From the NCBI GenBank assembly GCA_001769925.1, contig MEPT01000016.1, positions 7,921 to 13,766 on the forward strand: 5,846 bases of DNA, written 5' to 3'. This DNA comes from Bdellovibrionales bacterium RBG_16_40_8 (GTDB lineage: Bacteria > Bdellovibrionota > Bdellovibrionia > Bdellovibrionales > UBA1609). Positions 1 through 5,846 of the stretch are shown in pieces; within the stretch, counting starts at the first letter, position 1, and each line of letters begins with the position of its first letter. The position numbers were made by a program, and so were the translations under genes. The notes below the pieces were generated by a model that was not told the origin of the DNA, did no database searches, and worked only from the letters and a program-made list of their open reading frames with translations.

Positions 1-646
1 TAATATGAAGTATACTAGTGCCAGCCCCAGAAATTTTTGCACCCATCTTATTAAGATAATTTGCCAAATCTACAATCTCTGGTTCTTTTGCGGCATTTTC
101 GATTCGGGTGCTACCCTCGGCAAGAGTTGCCGCCATCATAATATTTTCTGTGCCACCCACTGTTGGAGTTTCAAATAAAATATCTCCGCCACATAATTTT
201 TTTGCTCGCGCAACTACGTAGCCACTTTCTTGCTTAATATCTGCGCCTAAACTTTTCAGCCCGTCTAAATGTAAATCAATAGGCCTTGTGCCAATAGCAC
301 AGCCCCCTGGCAAACTAACGTGAGCCTCTCCATATTTCGCAGTTAGTGGACCAAGGCACAAAATACTAGCTCGCATTTTTCTAACAACGTCATAGTGAGC
401 TTCTTGTGACTTTAGGCGTTTAACATTTACTCTTAAAACATTTCCGTCATGTTGTGTTGTACAACCAAAGAGGTTTAGTAATTGGCAAGTCGACTCTATA
501 TCTTTTAATCTAGGAGTATTATAAAAAACATGTTCGCCTTCGGCTAGCAATGTTGAAAATAGTAGTGGTAATGATGCATTTTTTGACCCGCTTACAGATA
601 CTTCGCCGTTTAAAACTGCTCCGCCCTTAACAAGCATTGAATCCAT
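1..646 (-). CDS. murA: UDP-N-acetylglucosamine 1-carboxyvinyltransferase, N-terminal half (partial at window edge)
   Basis: MurA transfers enolpyruvate from phosphoenolpyruvate to UDP-N-acetylglucosamine in the cytoplasm, the first committed step of peptidoglycan synthesis. I translated the reverse complement by hand. It gives 215 residues in one open frame that leaves the window at position 1, about half of the usual length of roughly 420. Seen: the N-terminal SGSKNASLPLL motif with Lys22-Asn23, which bind substrate in this family; MRASI at 91-95; and the active-site loop LPGGCAIGTRP at 112-122. Cys116 in that loop corresponds to the catalytic cysteine that fosfomycin alkylates, so an intact, fosfomycin-type active site is inferred. 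The start ATG follows the prmC stop codon with no gap. A second ATG three codons on (Met4) is possible. GGAGAG, inside the last prmC codons, lies about 8 nt upstream and serves as ribosome binding site, pointing to translational coupling. EPSP synthase (AroA) shares the fold but lacks this cysteine loop. Confidence 0.96.
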   Translation of the reverse strand, partial: MDSMLVKGGAVLNGEVSVSGSKNASLPLLFSTLLAEGEHVFYNTPRLKDIESTCQLLNLFGCTTQHDGNVLRVNVKRLKSQEAHYDVVRKMRASILCLGPLTAKYGEAHVSLPGGCAIGTRPIDLHLDGLKSLGADIKQESGYVVARAKKLCGGDILFETPTVGGTENIMMAATLAEGSTRIENAAKEPEIVDLANYLNKMGAKISGAGTSILHI

Positions 647-664
647 TTATAAAATCTCTCCACA
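644..664 (-). promoter_or_regulatory. Ribosome binding site of murA inside the end of prmC
   Basis: On the minus strand the end of prmC reads GGAGAGATTTTATAA and the murA ATG follows at once. The GGAGAG is a good Shine-Dalgarno match about 8 nt before that ATG, and it supports this start over the ATG three codons further in. Because the site lies within translated prmC codons, murA translation is probably coupled to prmC. Confidence 0.7.
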
Positions 665-1504
665 TATTACACGATCATGTTTGGCGTAGTCTTTTAGCAA
701 ATATGCACGTGAAAAAATATTTAGATTATTAAATAAATTAATCGCTCTTGCTCCTTGATTGTATCCTATTTCAAAGCACACGGCTGATCTTTGTGTGAGA
801 ACATTGGGCATCGCTTTAAGCCATGCCGTCATCTCTTGCATTCCATCTTCACCGCAAAAAAGAGCTTCGGTTGGCTCGTACATTTTAACATTTTCTTCAA
901 TATTTATATCGTCGGGTGAAATATATGGTGGATTCGCAACCACAAGATCGTAACGCTTAAGTAAATTCGCAGCCAGAGCAGCATCCATGTGAACGAATTC
1001 ACAACTATTTTCAAGTTCAAGATTTTTGGCATTTTGCTTTGCTACAATAAGCGCTTCGCTAGATTTATCAAGTGCTGTTAGTCGCGCAAAAGAAAGCTCT
1101 TTTAGAAGTGTTAGGCCGATGCATCCTGAGCCGGCACCTAAATCTAAAATATTAATAGGCTGCTTGTAAAGATTTTTGTGTGCCCATTCAATAGCCCATT
1201 CTACCAATAATTCTGTCTCAGGGCGCGGTATAAGAACATGTCTATTAACAAAAAATTTTCTGCCAAAAAACTCTTTTTCATTAAAAATATAAGCTAGCGG
1301 CTCTCCCCGTGCGCGACGCTCTAACGCTTTAGTAATATGGCTCATTACACTTTCATCTATTTGTTTCTGCGGAAATTTAATTCTGGTTAGTGCTCCAACA
1401 TGCGCATATTTTTCGATTAGCCAGCTTGCCTCTAAATGTGGCTGCTCTAAGTGAAGGGATTTTAATTTATTGTACGTTTGCCGAAATAGATTTTCTATAT
1501 TCAT
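647..1504 (-). CDS. prmC: Peptide chain release factor N5-glutamine methyltransferase
   Basis: PrmC (HemK) uses S-adenosylmethionine to methylate the glutamine of the GGQ motif in RF1 and RF2, which speeds peptide release. The 285-residue product is close to the usual length of about 280. Seen: an N-terminal helical substrate-binding domain (about 1-85) containing [11 protein letters not shown] at 64-73; the LIPRPETE segment at 91-98; the SAM-binding glycine motif [10 protein letters not shown] at 121-130; an acidic residue ending the next strand (Asp146 in TALDKSSE); and the catalytic NPPY at 191-194, followed by ISPDD. Asn75 stands in YIFN where I recall YI-x-G in many relatives, a small deviation. 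The start ATG overlaps the prfA stop as ATGA. Only a weak AAAGG lies upstream, so reinitiation after prfA is likely. Its substrate RF1 is encoded immediately upstream, a common pairing. The NPPY motif with the neighbouring RF1 gene argues against a DNA methyltransferase. Confidence 0.96.
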   Translation of the reverse strand: MNIENLFRQTYNKLKSLHLEQPHLEASWLIEKYAHVGALTRIKFPQKQIDESVMSHITKALERRARGEPLAYIFNEKEFFGRKFFVNRHVLIPRPETELLVEWAIEWAHKNLYKQPINILDLGAGSGCIGLTLLKELSFARLTALDKSSEALIVAKQNAKNLELENSCEFVHMDAALAANLLKRYDLVVANPPYISPDDINIEENVKMYEPTEALFCGEDGMQEMTAWLKAMPNVLTQRSAVCFEIGYNQGARAINLFNNLNIFSRAYLLKDYAKHDRVICGEIL

Positions 1505-2574
1505 TGGGTCGTCTGCCTTTTTAGTTCTTCTGCCTGAAAATGCGTAACAACGGGTTCAATAATCAACTCAAATCGTCCGTCCATAATGTCAGAAAGTTGA
1601 TGGGTCGTAAAACCAATTCGGTGATCGGTAATACGTGATTGCGGGTAATTGTAAGTTCTAATTCTTTCAGAACGATCCCCCGTGCCAATTTGTGCTAGTC
1701 TTGCATCAGAGGCATCTTTACGCGCCTTTTCTTCTTCGCGTGCAAGTAATTTAGCATATAAAATTTGCATGGCACGATGGCGATTACTTAGTTGCGATTT
1801 CTCTTCTTGGCAGGCCACCATAATGCCTGAAGGAATATGCGTAATTCTGATAGCAGATTCTGTTCGGTTTACTGATTGCCCGCCCGCGCCGCTCGCCCTC
1901 ATTGTGTCTACTCGCAAATCAACTGGATTTATTTTAATGTCAATTTCGTCAGCCTCAGGAATTACTGCCACCGTAACCGTAGAGGTATGTATTCTGCCCT
2001 GGGCCTCGGTTTTTGGCACGCGCTGTACGCGGTGAACGCCACTTTCGTATTTCATTAAACTATAAACCTTATCACCTGAAATTGTGGCGATTACTTCTTT
2101 GTATCCACCAACATTACCAGGAGAAATCGACGCGGCCGCGACCTTCCAGCCACGTAGCGACGCATATAGTGTGTATGCGCGAAAAAGTTGTTCCGCAAAA
2201 AGACTTGCTTCATCGCCACCAGCGCCCGCGCGAATTTCAAGTACAATATTTTTTTCATCATTTGGGTCTTTGGGTAATAATAAAATTTTCAGCTCTTGCT
2301 CTAGTCGTTCACCTTCTTTTTCAAGTGCTGCTAGATCAGACTTTACCAATCTGCGAAGCTCTTCATCATTTTCATTATCTAGAAGCTCTTTATTACCTTT
2401 AATATCTTTAGTAAGTTTTTTATATTCGCGAAAAGAAAGCACCACTTTTTCAAGGTTTGCATATTCTTGCATAAGACCACGGTAACGCCTTTGGTCGTTA
2501 GCAACCCCTGGCTCTTGTAATTCTTGACCAAGACGTTCAAATTTTCTTTCAACTTCTTCTAGTTTTCTGAACAT
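1501..2574 (-). CDS. prfA: Peptide chain release factor 1 (RF1)
   Basis: RF1 reads UAA and UAG stop codons in the ribosomal A site and triggers hydrolysis of the peptidyl-tRNA. The 357 residues match the usual length of about 360. Seen: a charged helical N-terminal domain (about 1-100); the conserved [11 protein letters not shown] at 99-109; [12 protein letters not shown] at 115-126; the codon-recognition region [18 protein letters not shown] at 181-198 with the P-x-T tripeptide as PKT at 187-189; the catalytic GAGGQ with GGQ at 231-233; and a C-terminal domain with [14 protein letters not shown] at 307-320. PxT rather than SPF, together with the C-terminal motif, separates it from RF2. The VNRTESAIR stretch after GGQ also occurs in RF2 but is compatible with RF1. 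The ATG lies 8 nt after the rho stop codon and has no strong Shine-Dalgarno, so expression probably depends on translation of rho. Its last codon overlaps the start of prmC. Confidence 0.97.
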   Translation of the reverse strand: MFRKLEEVERKFERLGQELQEPGVANDQRRYRGLMQEYANLEKVVLSFREYKKLTKDIKGNKELLDNENDEELRRLVKSDLAALEKEGERLEQELKILLLPKDPNDEKNIVLEIRAGAGGDEASLFAEQLFRAYTLYASLRGWKVAAASISPGNVGGYKEVIATISGDKVYSLMKYESGVHRVQRVPKTEAQGRIHTSTVTVAVIPEADEIDIKINPVDLRVDTMRASGAGGQSVNRTESAIRITHIPSGIMVACQEEKSQLSNRHRAMQILYAKLLAREEEKARKDASDARLAQIGTGDRSERIRTYNYPQSRITDHRIGFTTHQLSDIMDGRFELIIEPVVTHFQAEELKRQTTQ

Positions 2575-2582
2575 TGAGTATT

Positions 2583-4187
2583 TTACTGTCCGCCCATGCT
2601 TTTTAAGAAGTCCGCGTTGGTTTTGGTCCCTCTCATCTTATCGAGCAAAAACTCCATACTATCTACAACATTCATTGGAGCCAGCACTTTGCGCAGAATC
2701 CACATGCGGCTTAAATCTTCTTTTTTCACCAGAAGGTCTTCTTTTCTTGTGCCAGATTTATTTATATCCATGCACGGGAAGATACGCTTCTCCATAAGCT
2801 TACGATCTAAGTGAATCTCTGAGTTGCCTGTGCCTTTAAACTCTTCGAAAATTACCTCATCCATCCGTGAGCCTGTATCAATTAAAGCTGTTGCGATGAT
2901 TGTAAGACTGCCACCCTCTTCAATATTTCTAGCGGCACCGAAAAAACGCTTTGGCTTATGAAGTGCATTTGAATCTACACCGCCTGACAATATTTTACCT
3001 GATGGTGGCACCACTGTATTATAAGCTCGCGCTAGCCGCGTAATTGAATCAAGAAGAATTACGACATCATGCTTATGCTCAACAAGACGTTTAGCTTTTT
3101 CGATCACCATCTCTGCAACTTGCACGTGCCTAGTTGGCGGTTCATCAAAAGTAGAACTTATTACTTCGCCTTTAACATTACGAGCCATATCGGTGACTTC
3201 TTCGGGACGCTCATCAATCAACAAGACAATGAGCTTAACTTCTGGGTGATTGTGAGAAATAGAATTAGCAATATTTTGCATAAGTACAGTTTTACCTGTG
3301 CGTGGGGGCGCAACAATAAGTGCTCTCTGCCCTTTACCTAGTGGTGCCATCATGTCAACCACCCGGGTTGTCCACTCATTAGGTTCCCACTCTAAACTTA
3401 AGCGTTTGTTTGGGTAAAGGGGCGTAAGGTTATCAAAAAGAATTTTATTTTTTGAACTCTCAGACGCTTCATAGTTAAGAGAATCAACTTTTAAAAGAGC
3501 AAAATAACGTTCGCCCTCTTTTGGAGGACGTACCGTACCCATTACCGTATCACCAGTTCTTAAACCAAAACGACGAATCTGCGACGGACTAACATATATA
3601 TCATCAGGCCCCGGTAGATAATTATAATCTGGCGAGCGCAAAAAACCATACCCATCGGGCAGGATTTCGAGCACTCCATCTCCGTAAATGTCTCCAATAA
3701 ACGCCGCTCTTTTCAGAATTTCGAAAACTATATCTTGGCGGCGTAGGCCAGCGGCATTTTCAATCTTAAGTTTTTCTGCCAGATCAATAATATACTGAAT
3801 GTCTTTTGATTTTAGATCTTTACTAGACAGTGCCTTTTTTTCATCGTCGGTTAGATTGATGTCGGCCAAATCACCTGCGGTAACTGGCGGCAAACCTACT
3901 GGCGTCATGCCAATATCGTCTTCATTTGATGGCCTCTGCATACGTTGCTGAGGTGCCGCGCCACCTGATCGATAATTTGATTGGTGACGATGCCCGCCTG
4001 AACCTTTAGGCCCGCGCCCATACGACCGTCCACCATTACGATGACGAAATCGATCTCGACCACGATCATCTTCTGAATCTTGTGATGGCGCAGAGGGTTC
4101 TTTGTTTTCTGCCGAAGCTTCTTTGGGTTTTTCTACTGTTTCTACCTTGCTATCGTTTTCTGATGAATCTGACATATTATTCCACAT
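2583..4187 (-). CDS. rho: Transcription termination factor Rho with long N-terminal extension
   Basis: Rho is a hexameric RNA-dependent ATPase and helicase that loads on nascent RNA and stops transcription. At 534 residues it exceeds the E. coli protein (419) by about 115, all at the N-terminus. Order: a low-complexity acidic stretch (about 5-42), an Arg/Gly/His-rich stretch (43-86), a Rho_N helical domain (about 113-163), an RNA-binding cold-shock-like domain (about 165-235, with DGYGFLRS), and the RecA-like motor. Motor motifs seen: Walker A APPRTGKT 293-300, [10 protein letters not shown] 323-332 with the catalytic-type Glu, Walker B VVILLD 375-380, Q-loop [13 protein letters not shown] 401-413, KGTGN 451-455, and the arginine finger region SGTRKEDLL with Arg481. 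Start: the first ATG (4187) has no ribosome binding site. The ATG four codons later (4175) has GGAA a short distance upstream and may be the true start. First gene of the tight cluster with prfA, prmC and murA. Confidence 0.97.
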   Translation of the reverse strand: MWNNMSDSSENDSKVETVEKPKEASAENKEPSAPSQDSEDDRGRDRFRHRNGGRSYGRGPKGSGGHRHQSNYRSGGAAPQQRMQRPSNEDDIGMTPVGLPPVTAGDLADINLTDDEKKALSSKDLKSKDIQYIIDLAEKLKIENAAGLRRQDIVFEILKRAAFIGDIYGDGVLEILPDGYGFLRSPDYNYLPGPDDIYVSPSQIRRFGLRTGDTVMGTVRPPKEGERYFALLKVDSLNYEASESSKNKILFDNLTPLYPNKRLSLEWEPNEWTTRVVDMMAPLGKGQRALIVAPPRTGKTVLMQNIANSISHNHPEVKLIVLLIDERPEEVTDMARNVKGEVISSTFDEPPTRHVQVAEMVIEKAKRLVEHKHDVVILLDSITRLARAYNTVVPPSGKILSGGVDSNALHKPKRFFGAARNIEEGGSLTIIATALIDTGSRMDEVIFEEFKGTGNSEIHLDRKLMEKRIFPCMDINKSGTRKEDLLVKKEDLSRMWILRKVLAPMNVVDSMEFLLDKMRGTKTNADFLKSMGGQ

Positions 4188-4259
4188 TATTTTAGTTTGT
4201 TAATTTTTATAATTTAGACACTTTATTTATTAATAATTAAAAAATTTATTTTCTGGGAA

Positions 4260-4280
4260 TTTGGTTCGTATTCAACCAAA
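4260..4280. repeat. 7-bp dyad TTTGGTT / AACCAAA
   Basis: TTTGGTT at 4260-4266 and AACCAAA at 4274-4280 are exact reverse complements around a 7-nt loop. On the minus strand this would be a small hairpin in the rho leader, 9 nt downstream of the larger inverted repeat. The nearest T-run on that strand lies well after the stem, so it does not fit an intrinsic terminator. Function unknown; it may be chance. Confidence 0.5.
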
Positions 4281-4288
4281 ACCACATT

Positions 4289-4332
4289 TATTATTTAAAT
4301 AATCCCTTACTTACATTCTTATTTAAATAATA
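4289..4332. repeat. Perfect 14-bp inverted repeat, also two copies of TTATTTAAATAAT
   Basis: The arms at 4289-4302 and 4319-4332 are exact reverse complements across a 16-nt spacer. Each arm also contains the self-complementary 12-mer TTATTTAAATAA, so the same DNA reads as two direct copies of TTATTTAAATAAT whose starts are 28 bp apart. As RNA the arms could form an all-A/U hairpin in the rho leader. As DNA they could be paired operator half-sites. High AT content makes chance more likely than usual for such a repeat. No T-run follows on either strand in the way an intrinsic terminator needs. Confidence 0.75.
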
Positions 4333-4369
4333 TTTAACTGAAGCTTATTTCCCCTGAGGACAACATCTG

Positions 4370-4398
4370 TCTAACACATAGTGACGTATACCTGTCAA
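4370..4398 (-). promoter_or_regulatory. rho: Possible sigma-70-type promoter for rho (weak)
   Basis: A perfect -35 hexamer TTGACA lies at 4398-4393 on the minus strand. Seventeen nt further on, the -10 position holds GTTAGA (4375-4370), a poor match to TATAAT. If used, it would give a leader of roughly 180 nt containing both inverted repeats. The -35 match and the position ahead of rho are seen; promoter activity is inference, and the weak -10 keeps confidence low. Confidence 0.22.
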
Positions 4399-4534
4399 TA
4401 AACATTGTTGCGCGGTTCTGTCGGATTTGCAAGTGTCACTTTTCTTTGCATCGTCTATAATTACAAAAAAATGGTATAACTTCTTAATTACTCTTATTAT
4501 TTCTGGTTTTTAATGATTTTCAGTCTCTCCCTAT

Positions 4535-5035
4535 TTATTTCTGCAGCCACCTTCTCCAGCGTGGTACTAAAGAAATAGTCAGGTTCTTAATTTGAGAAAA
4601 AATAATCGTTGCATCTTGATCAGACGCAATTGTACGCGTGTCTGAAGATGCGGGAACCTCTATGTATTGAATTCCATACAAGTCTCCGTCGAGATAGATA
4701 CTGCTCTCGTAGACATGCATTCCCCGCATTTTTCCGAAGCACTGATTGTTAGAAAATTCGCTAGTCTTTGCCCCTGAAACCTGGCGAACGAAACCCACAC
4801 AAATTTCGCCCGGGGTTACTTTCGATGGCATTTTGACAAAATTAATAAAAGTTGAATCAGGCTCAATTCCCCTGCCTTGCAGAACATAAGCGTCTGCCGA
4901 AAGTCCACCGACAAAGTCGGCCGTTTCGCGATATACATACTGTTTATTATTAAAGTAAAATGACTTTGGTAGTACCTTTTTAAATGCTGCCATCACCGTA
5001 AAAACTGTGGCTATAGCAATAACTATTTTTGTCAT
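4535..5035 (-). CDS. Unrecognised exported or membrane-anchored protein, 166 residues
   Basis: I do not recognise this protein. Residues 1-17 (Lys3 followed by an uncharged run rich in Ile, Val, Ala) look like a signal peptide or single N-terminal membrane anchor. The cleavage site is unclear, with Ala16-Ala17 the best candidate, and there is no lipobox cysteine. The remaining 145 or so residues are mixed polar and aromatic with alternating short hydrophobic stretches, suggesting a mainly beta fold. There are two cysteines, Cys79 and Cys99, which could form a disulfide outside the cytoplasm. The C-terminus is basic and tryptophan-rich (PRWRRWLQK, 158-166). The start has AAAGGA, overlapping the hydrolase stop codon, 11 nt upstream, and the gap from that gene is only 15 nt. 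The two are probably co-transcribed and both placed in the envelope. Codon use and composition do not differ obviously from neighbours. That it is a real gene rests on length, start signal, leader and spacing. Confidence 0.8.
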   Translation of the reverse strand: MTKIVIAIATVFTVMAAFKKVLPKSFYFNNKQYVYRETADFVGGLSADAYVLQGRGIEPDSTFINFVKMPSKVTPGEICVGFVRQVSGAKTSEFSNNQCFGKMRGMHVYESSIYLDGDLYGIQYIEVPASSDTRTIASDQDATIIFSQIKNLTISLVPRWRRWLQK

Positions 5036-5053
5036 TTCTTTTGTATTCCTTTA
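5036..5053 (-). promoter_or_regulatory. Ribosome binding site between hydrolase and unrecognised gene
   Basis: The hydrolase stop TAA is followed at once by AGGA, giving TAAAGGA 11 nt before the next ATG. The spacing is slightly long but usable. The overlap of the stop codon with the Shine-Dalgarno supports translational coupling of the two genes. Confidence 0.55.
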
Positions 5054-5812
5054 AATATTGCAACCAGAAGAAACCATTTCAGATTCAATTTTTCTAAAAA
5101 CTGAACTTGTAATTTCATGACCACCGTCAAACTCAATAAATTGTGCATTAAATCCCATGTCTTTAAGAGTTTGAGCTGCTGCCCGCCCAGAGGCAAATGG
5201 TACAACCGTATCATTAATGCCATGAAAGCCAAAAATTGGTGCGCCAACTGTAGCAATATTTCTTTCATTTTTATTAGCAATATTTAGGTTGCCGTTGATA
5301 GCAAAAATACAAGAAAAGTTACTTGAATGCTTAAATTTCAAATAGTATGCGAGTTTAGCGCCGCTAGAAAAACCCATTATCATTGGCTTACCTGAGGTCG
5401 GAAATTTATTTACTAACTCATAGGTGGATGTGGCAATACTTTGTGCAACCTCTTCAAGCATTTTTGAGTATGCTTTTTCGGCTTGCTCACTATTTGAACC
5501 CGACCCAAACGCCCAGTCGTATCCAAACCCACTTACCGCAGGCCCTCGAAACGAAATTGTTCTAATAGGATTTCTAAACTGATATGTTTCTTCAATATGC
5601 GTAACCATGTTTTTTTCATCGGCTCCTGACCCATGAAGAAAGATAAGCATTGGTAGCTGTTGATTTTTATCTGCGTTGAAAGTCTTCACCATATATTTTA
5701 GTTTATACGAGGCAACTGAAGTAATCTGATAAATAGAAAACTTCCATTGCCAAATTGCATACATGATAAAAATAAAAATTAACAAATGCCAACGAGTAAA
5801 TGATCCAGTCAT
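5051..5812 (-). CDS. Membrane-anchored alpha/beta-hydrolase, phospholipase/carboxylesterase-like esterase
   Basis: A serine hydrolase, probably cleaving carboxylic esters; the substrate cannot be told from sequence. Of 253 residues, about 8-22 form a hydrophobic segment after Arg7, a signal peptide or anchor with the catalytic domain outside the cytoplasm. The domain has the alpha/beta-hydrolase marks in order: LIFLHGSGADEKN at 56-68 (HGSG oxyanion region), SFRGP at 87-91, nucleophile elbow GFSSG at 147-151 with Ser149, GFHGINDTVVPF at 195-206 with Asp201, and DGGHEI at 229-234 with His232. The spacing and the HG-x-x-D-x-VVP and GGHE motifs resemble the phospholipase/carboxylesterase family (PF02230 type) rather than lipases with lids. 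The start is the first ATG after an in-frame TAA near the right edge; its ribosome binding site is weak (AAAAGAAA). It leads the two-gene unit with the unrecognised protein 15 nt downstream. Feruloyl-esterase or PHB-depolymerase-like enzymes are alternatives. Confidence 0.9.
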   Translation of the reverse strand: MTGSFTRWHLLIFIFIMYAIWQWKFSIYQITSVASYKLKYMVKTFNADKNQQLPMLIFLHGSGADEKNMVTHIEETYQFRNPIRTISFRGPAVSGFGYDWAFGSGSNSEQAEKAYSKMLEEVAQSIATSTYELVNKFPTSGKPMIMGFSSGAKLAYYLKFKHSSNFSCIFAINGNLNIANKNERNIATVGAPIFGFHGINDTVVPFASGRAAAQTLKDMGFNAQFIEFDGGHEITSSVFRKIESEMVSSGCNI

Positions 5813-5846
5813 GGTTTCTTTTCGGTTATTTATTTGTTTTATTTAG

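Larger units (their letters stand above)
4188..4534. other. AT-rich intergenic region and presumed rho leader
   Basis: This 347-nt gap separates the hydrolase pair from rho. It is much richer in A and T than the flanking genes. It contains a perfect 14-bp inverted repeat, a 7-bp dyad and a TTGACA box, listed separately. On the minus strand short frames of 13, 18 and 23 codons begin at 4287, 4451 and 4405, but none has a properly spaced ribosome binding site, so I do not call them genes. Just after the stop codon at 4535, AGGGAGAG resembles a Shine-Dalgarno but leads to no start codon. I see no GC-rich hairpin with a T-run for the upstream genes, so they may end by Rho action or read into the rho cluster. 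No tRNA or recognisable riboswitch was seen. A rho promoter is expected here because rho heads the cluster and genes upstream look unrelated. Confidence 0.7.

Noticed and set aside
1682..2485. Several plus-strand open frames of 60-133 codons opposite prfA
   Set aside because: They lie entirely antisense to well-conserved RF1 coding sequence, overlap each other in different frames, and have cysteine/serine-rich composition typical of non-coding frames.
2583..2594. Rho ends in the residues GGQ, like the release-factor motif methylated by PrmC encoded two genes downstream
   Set aside because: PrmC is known to recognise the folded GGQ domain of release factors, and a three-residue match at a protein end is readily explained by chance.
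4260..4280. The TTTGGTT/AACCAAA dyad as an intrinsic terminator for the upstream two-gene unit
   Set aside because: The stem is short and AT-rich, it lies about 255 nt past the stop codon, and no T-run directly follows the stem on the minus strand.
4246..4287. 13-codon minus-strand frame MWFWLNTNQIPRK as a rho leader peptide like enterobacterial RhoL
   Set aside because: The nearest Shine-Dalgarno-like AAGGGA is about 15 nt from the ATG, too far, and the frame overlaps the small dyad. Two Trp codons in so short a frame are curious, but rho is not a Trp-responsive gene.
4334..4405. 23-codon minus-strand frame beginning at 4405 in the intergenic region
   Set aside because: No ribosome binding site upstream, and its coding span overlaps the possible promoter. 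It is short enough to occur by chance.
4455..4475. TATAAT and GGTATAAC on the plus strand as promoter -10 elements
   Set aside because: No -35 at suitable spacing and no plus-strand gene to drive; AT-rich DNA gives such matches readily.
5032..5280. 82-codon minus-strand open frame across the end of the hydrolase gene and the start of the next gene
   Set aside because: It overlaps the conserved hydrolase C-terminus (catalytic His region) in another frame, is leucine-rich in the manner of shadow frames, and has no clear ribosome binding site.

Overview
All recognisable genes in this window lie on the minus strand, so transcription runs from high to low coordinates. The DNA is AT-rich (GC near 40% by eye in the genes, clearly lower between them). 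Rho, RF1, PrmC and MurA are all bacterial housekeeping proteins. The gene order rho-prfA-prmC-murA, from memory, resembles deltaproteobacterial and Bdellovibrio-type chromosomes, where rpmE often sits between rho and prfA. It is not the hemA-prfA-prmC order of enterobacteria. A low-GC member of that broad group (for example Bdellovibrionota) is my best guess. This is an inference from memory, with no search behind it.

Layout, in transcription order. (1) 5812-4535: two genes 15 nt apart. The first encodes a membrane-anchored or exported alpha/beta-hydrolase of the phospholipase/carboxylesterase type with its catalytic triad intact. The second encodes an unrecognised 166-residue protein with an N-terminal signal or anchor segment. 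Both products probably act in the cell envelope. (2) 4534-4188: a 347-nt, very AT-rich gap upstream of rho. It holds a perfect 14-bp inverted repeat, which is also two copies of a 13-mer containing a 12-bp palindrome, a smaller dyad, and a TTGACA box. No convincing terminator is visible. (3) 4187-1: a compact cluster of rho (with a long N-terminal extension), prfA, prmC and the first half of murA, which runs off the left edge.

Within the cluster, prfA starts 8 nt after rho, prmC overlaps prfA by ATGA, and murA begins directly after the prmC stop codon. This implies one transcript with translational coupling. RF1 and PrmC are functional partners: PrmC methylates the glutamine of the RF1 GGQ motif. 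Rho is the transcription termination factor, and MurA opens peptidoglycan precursor synthesis. All four appear intact at their catalytic motifs.

I see no mobile element, CRISPR array, tRNA, rRNA, or novel defence or metabolic system. The window is mostly ordinary. The parts that merit a second look are the unrecognised secreted protein with its hydrolase neighbour, the Rho N-terminal extension, and the repeat structure ahead of rho.
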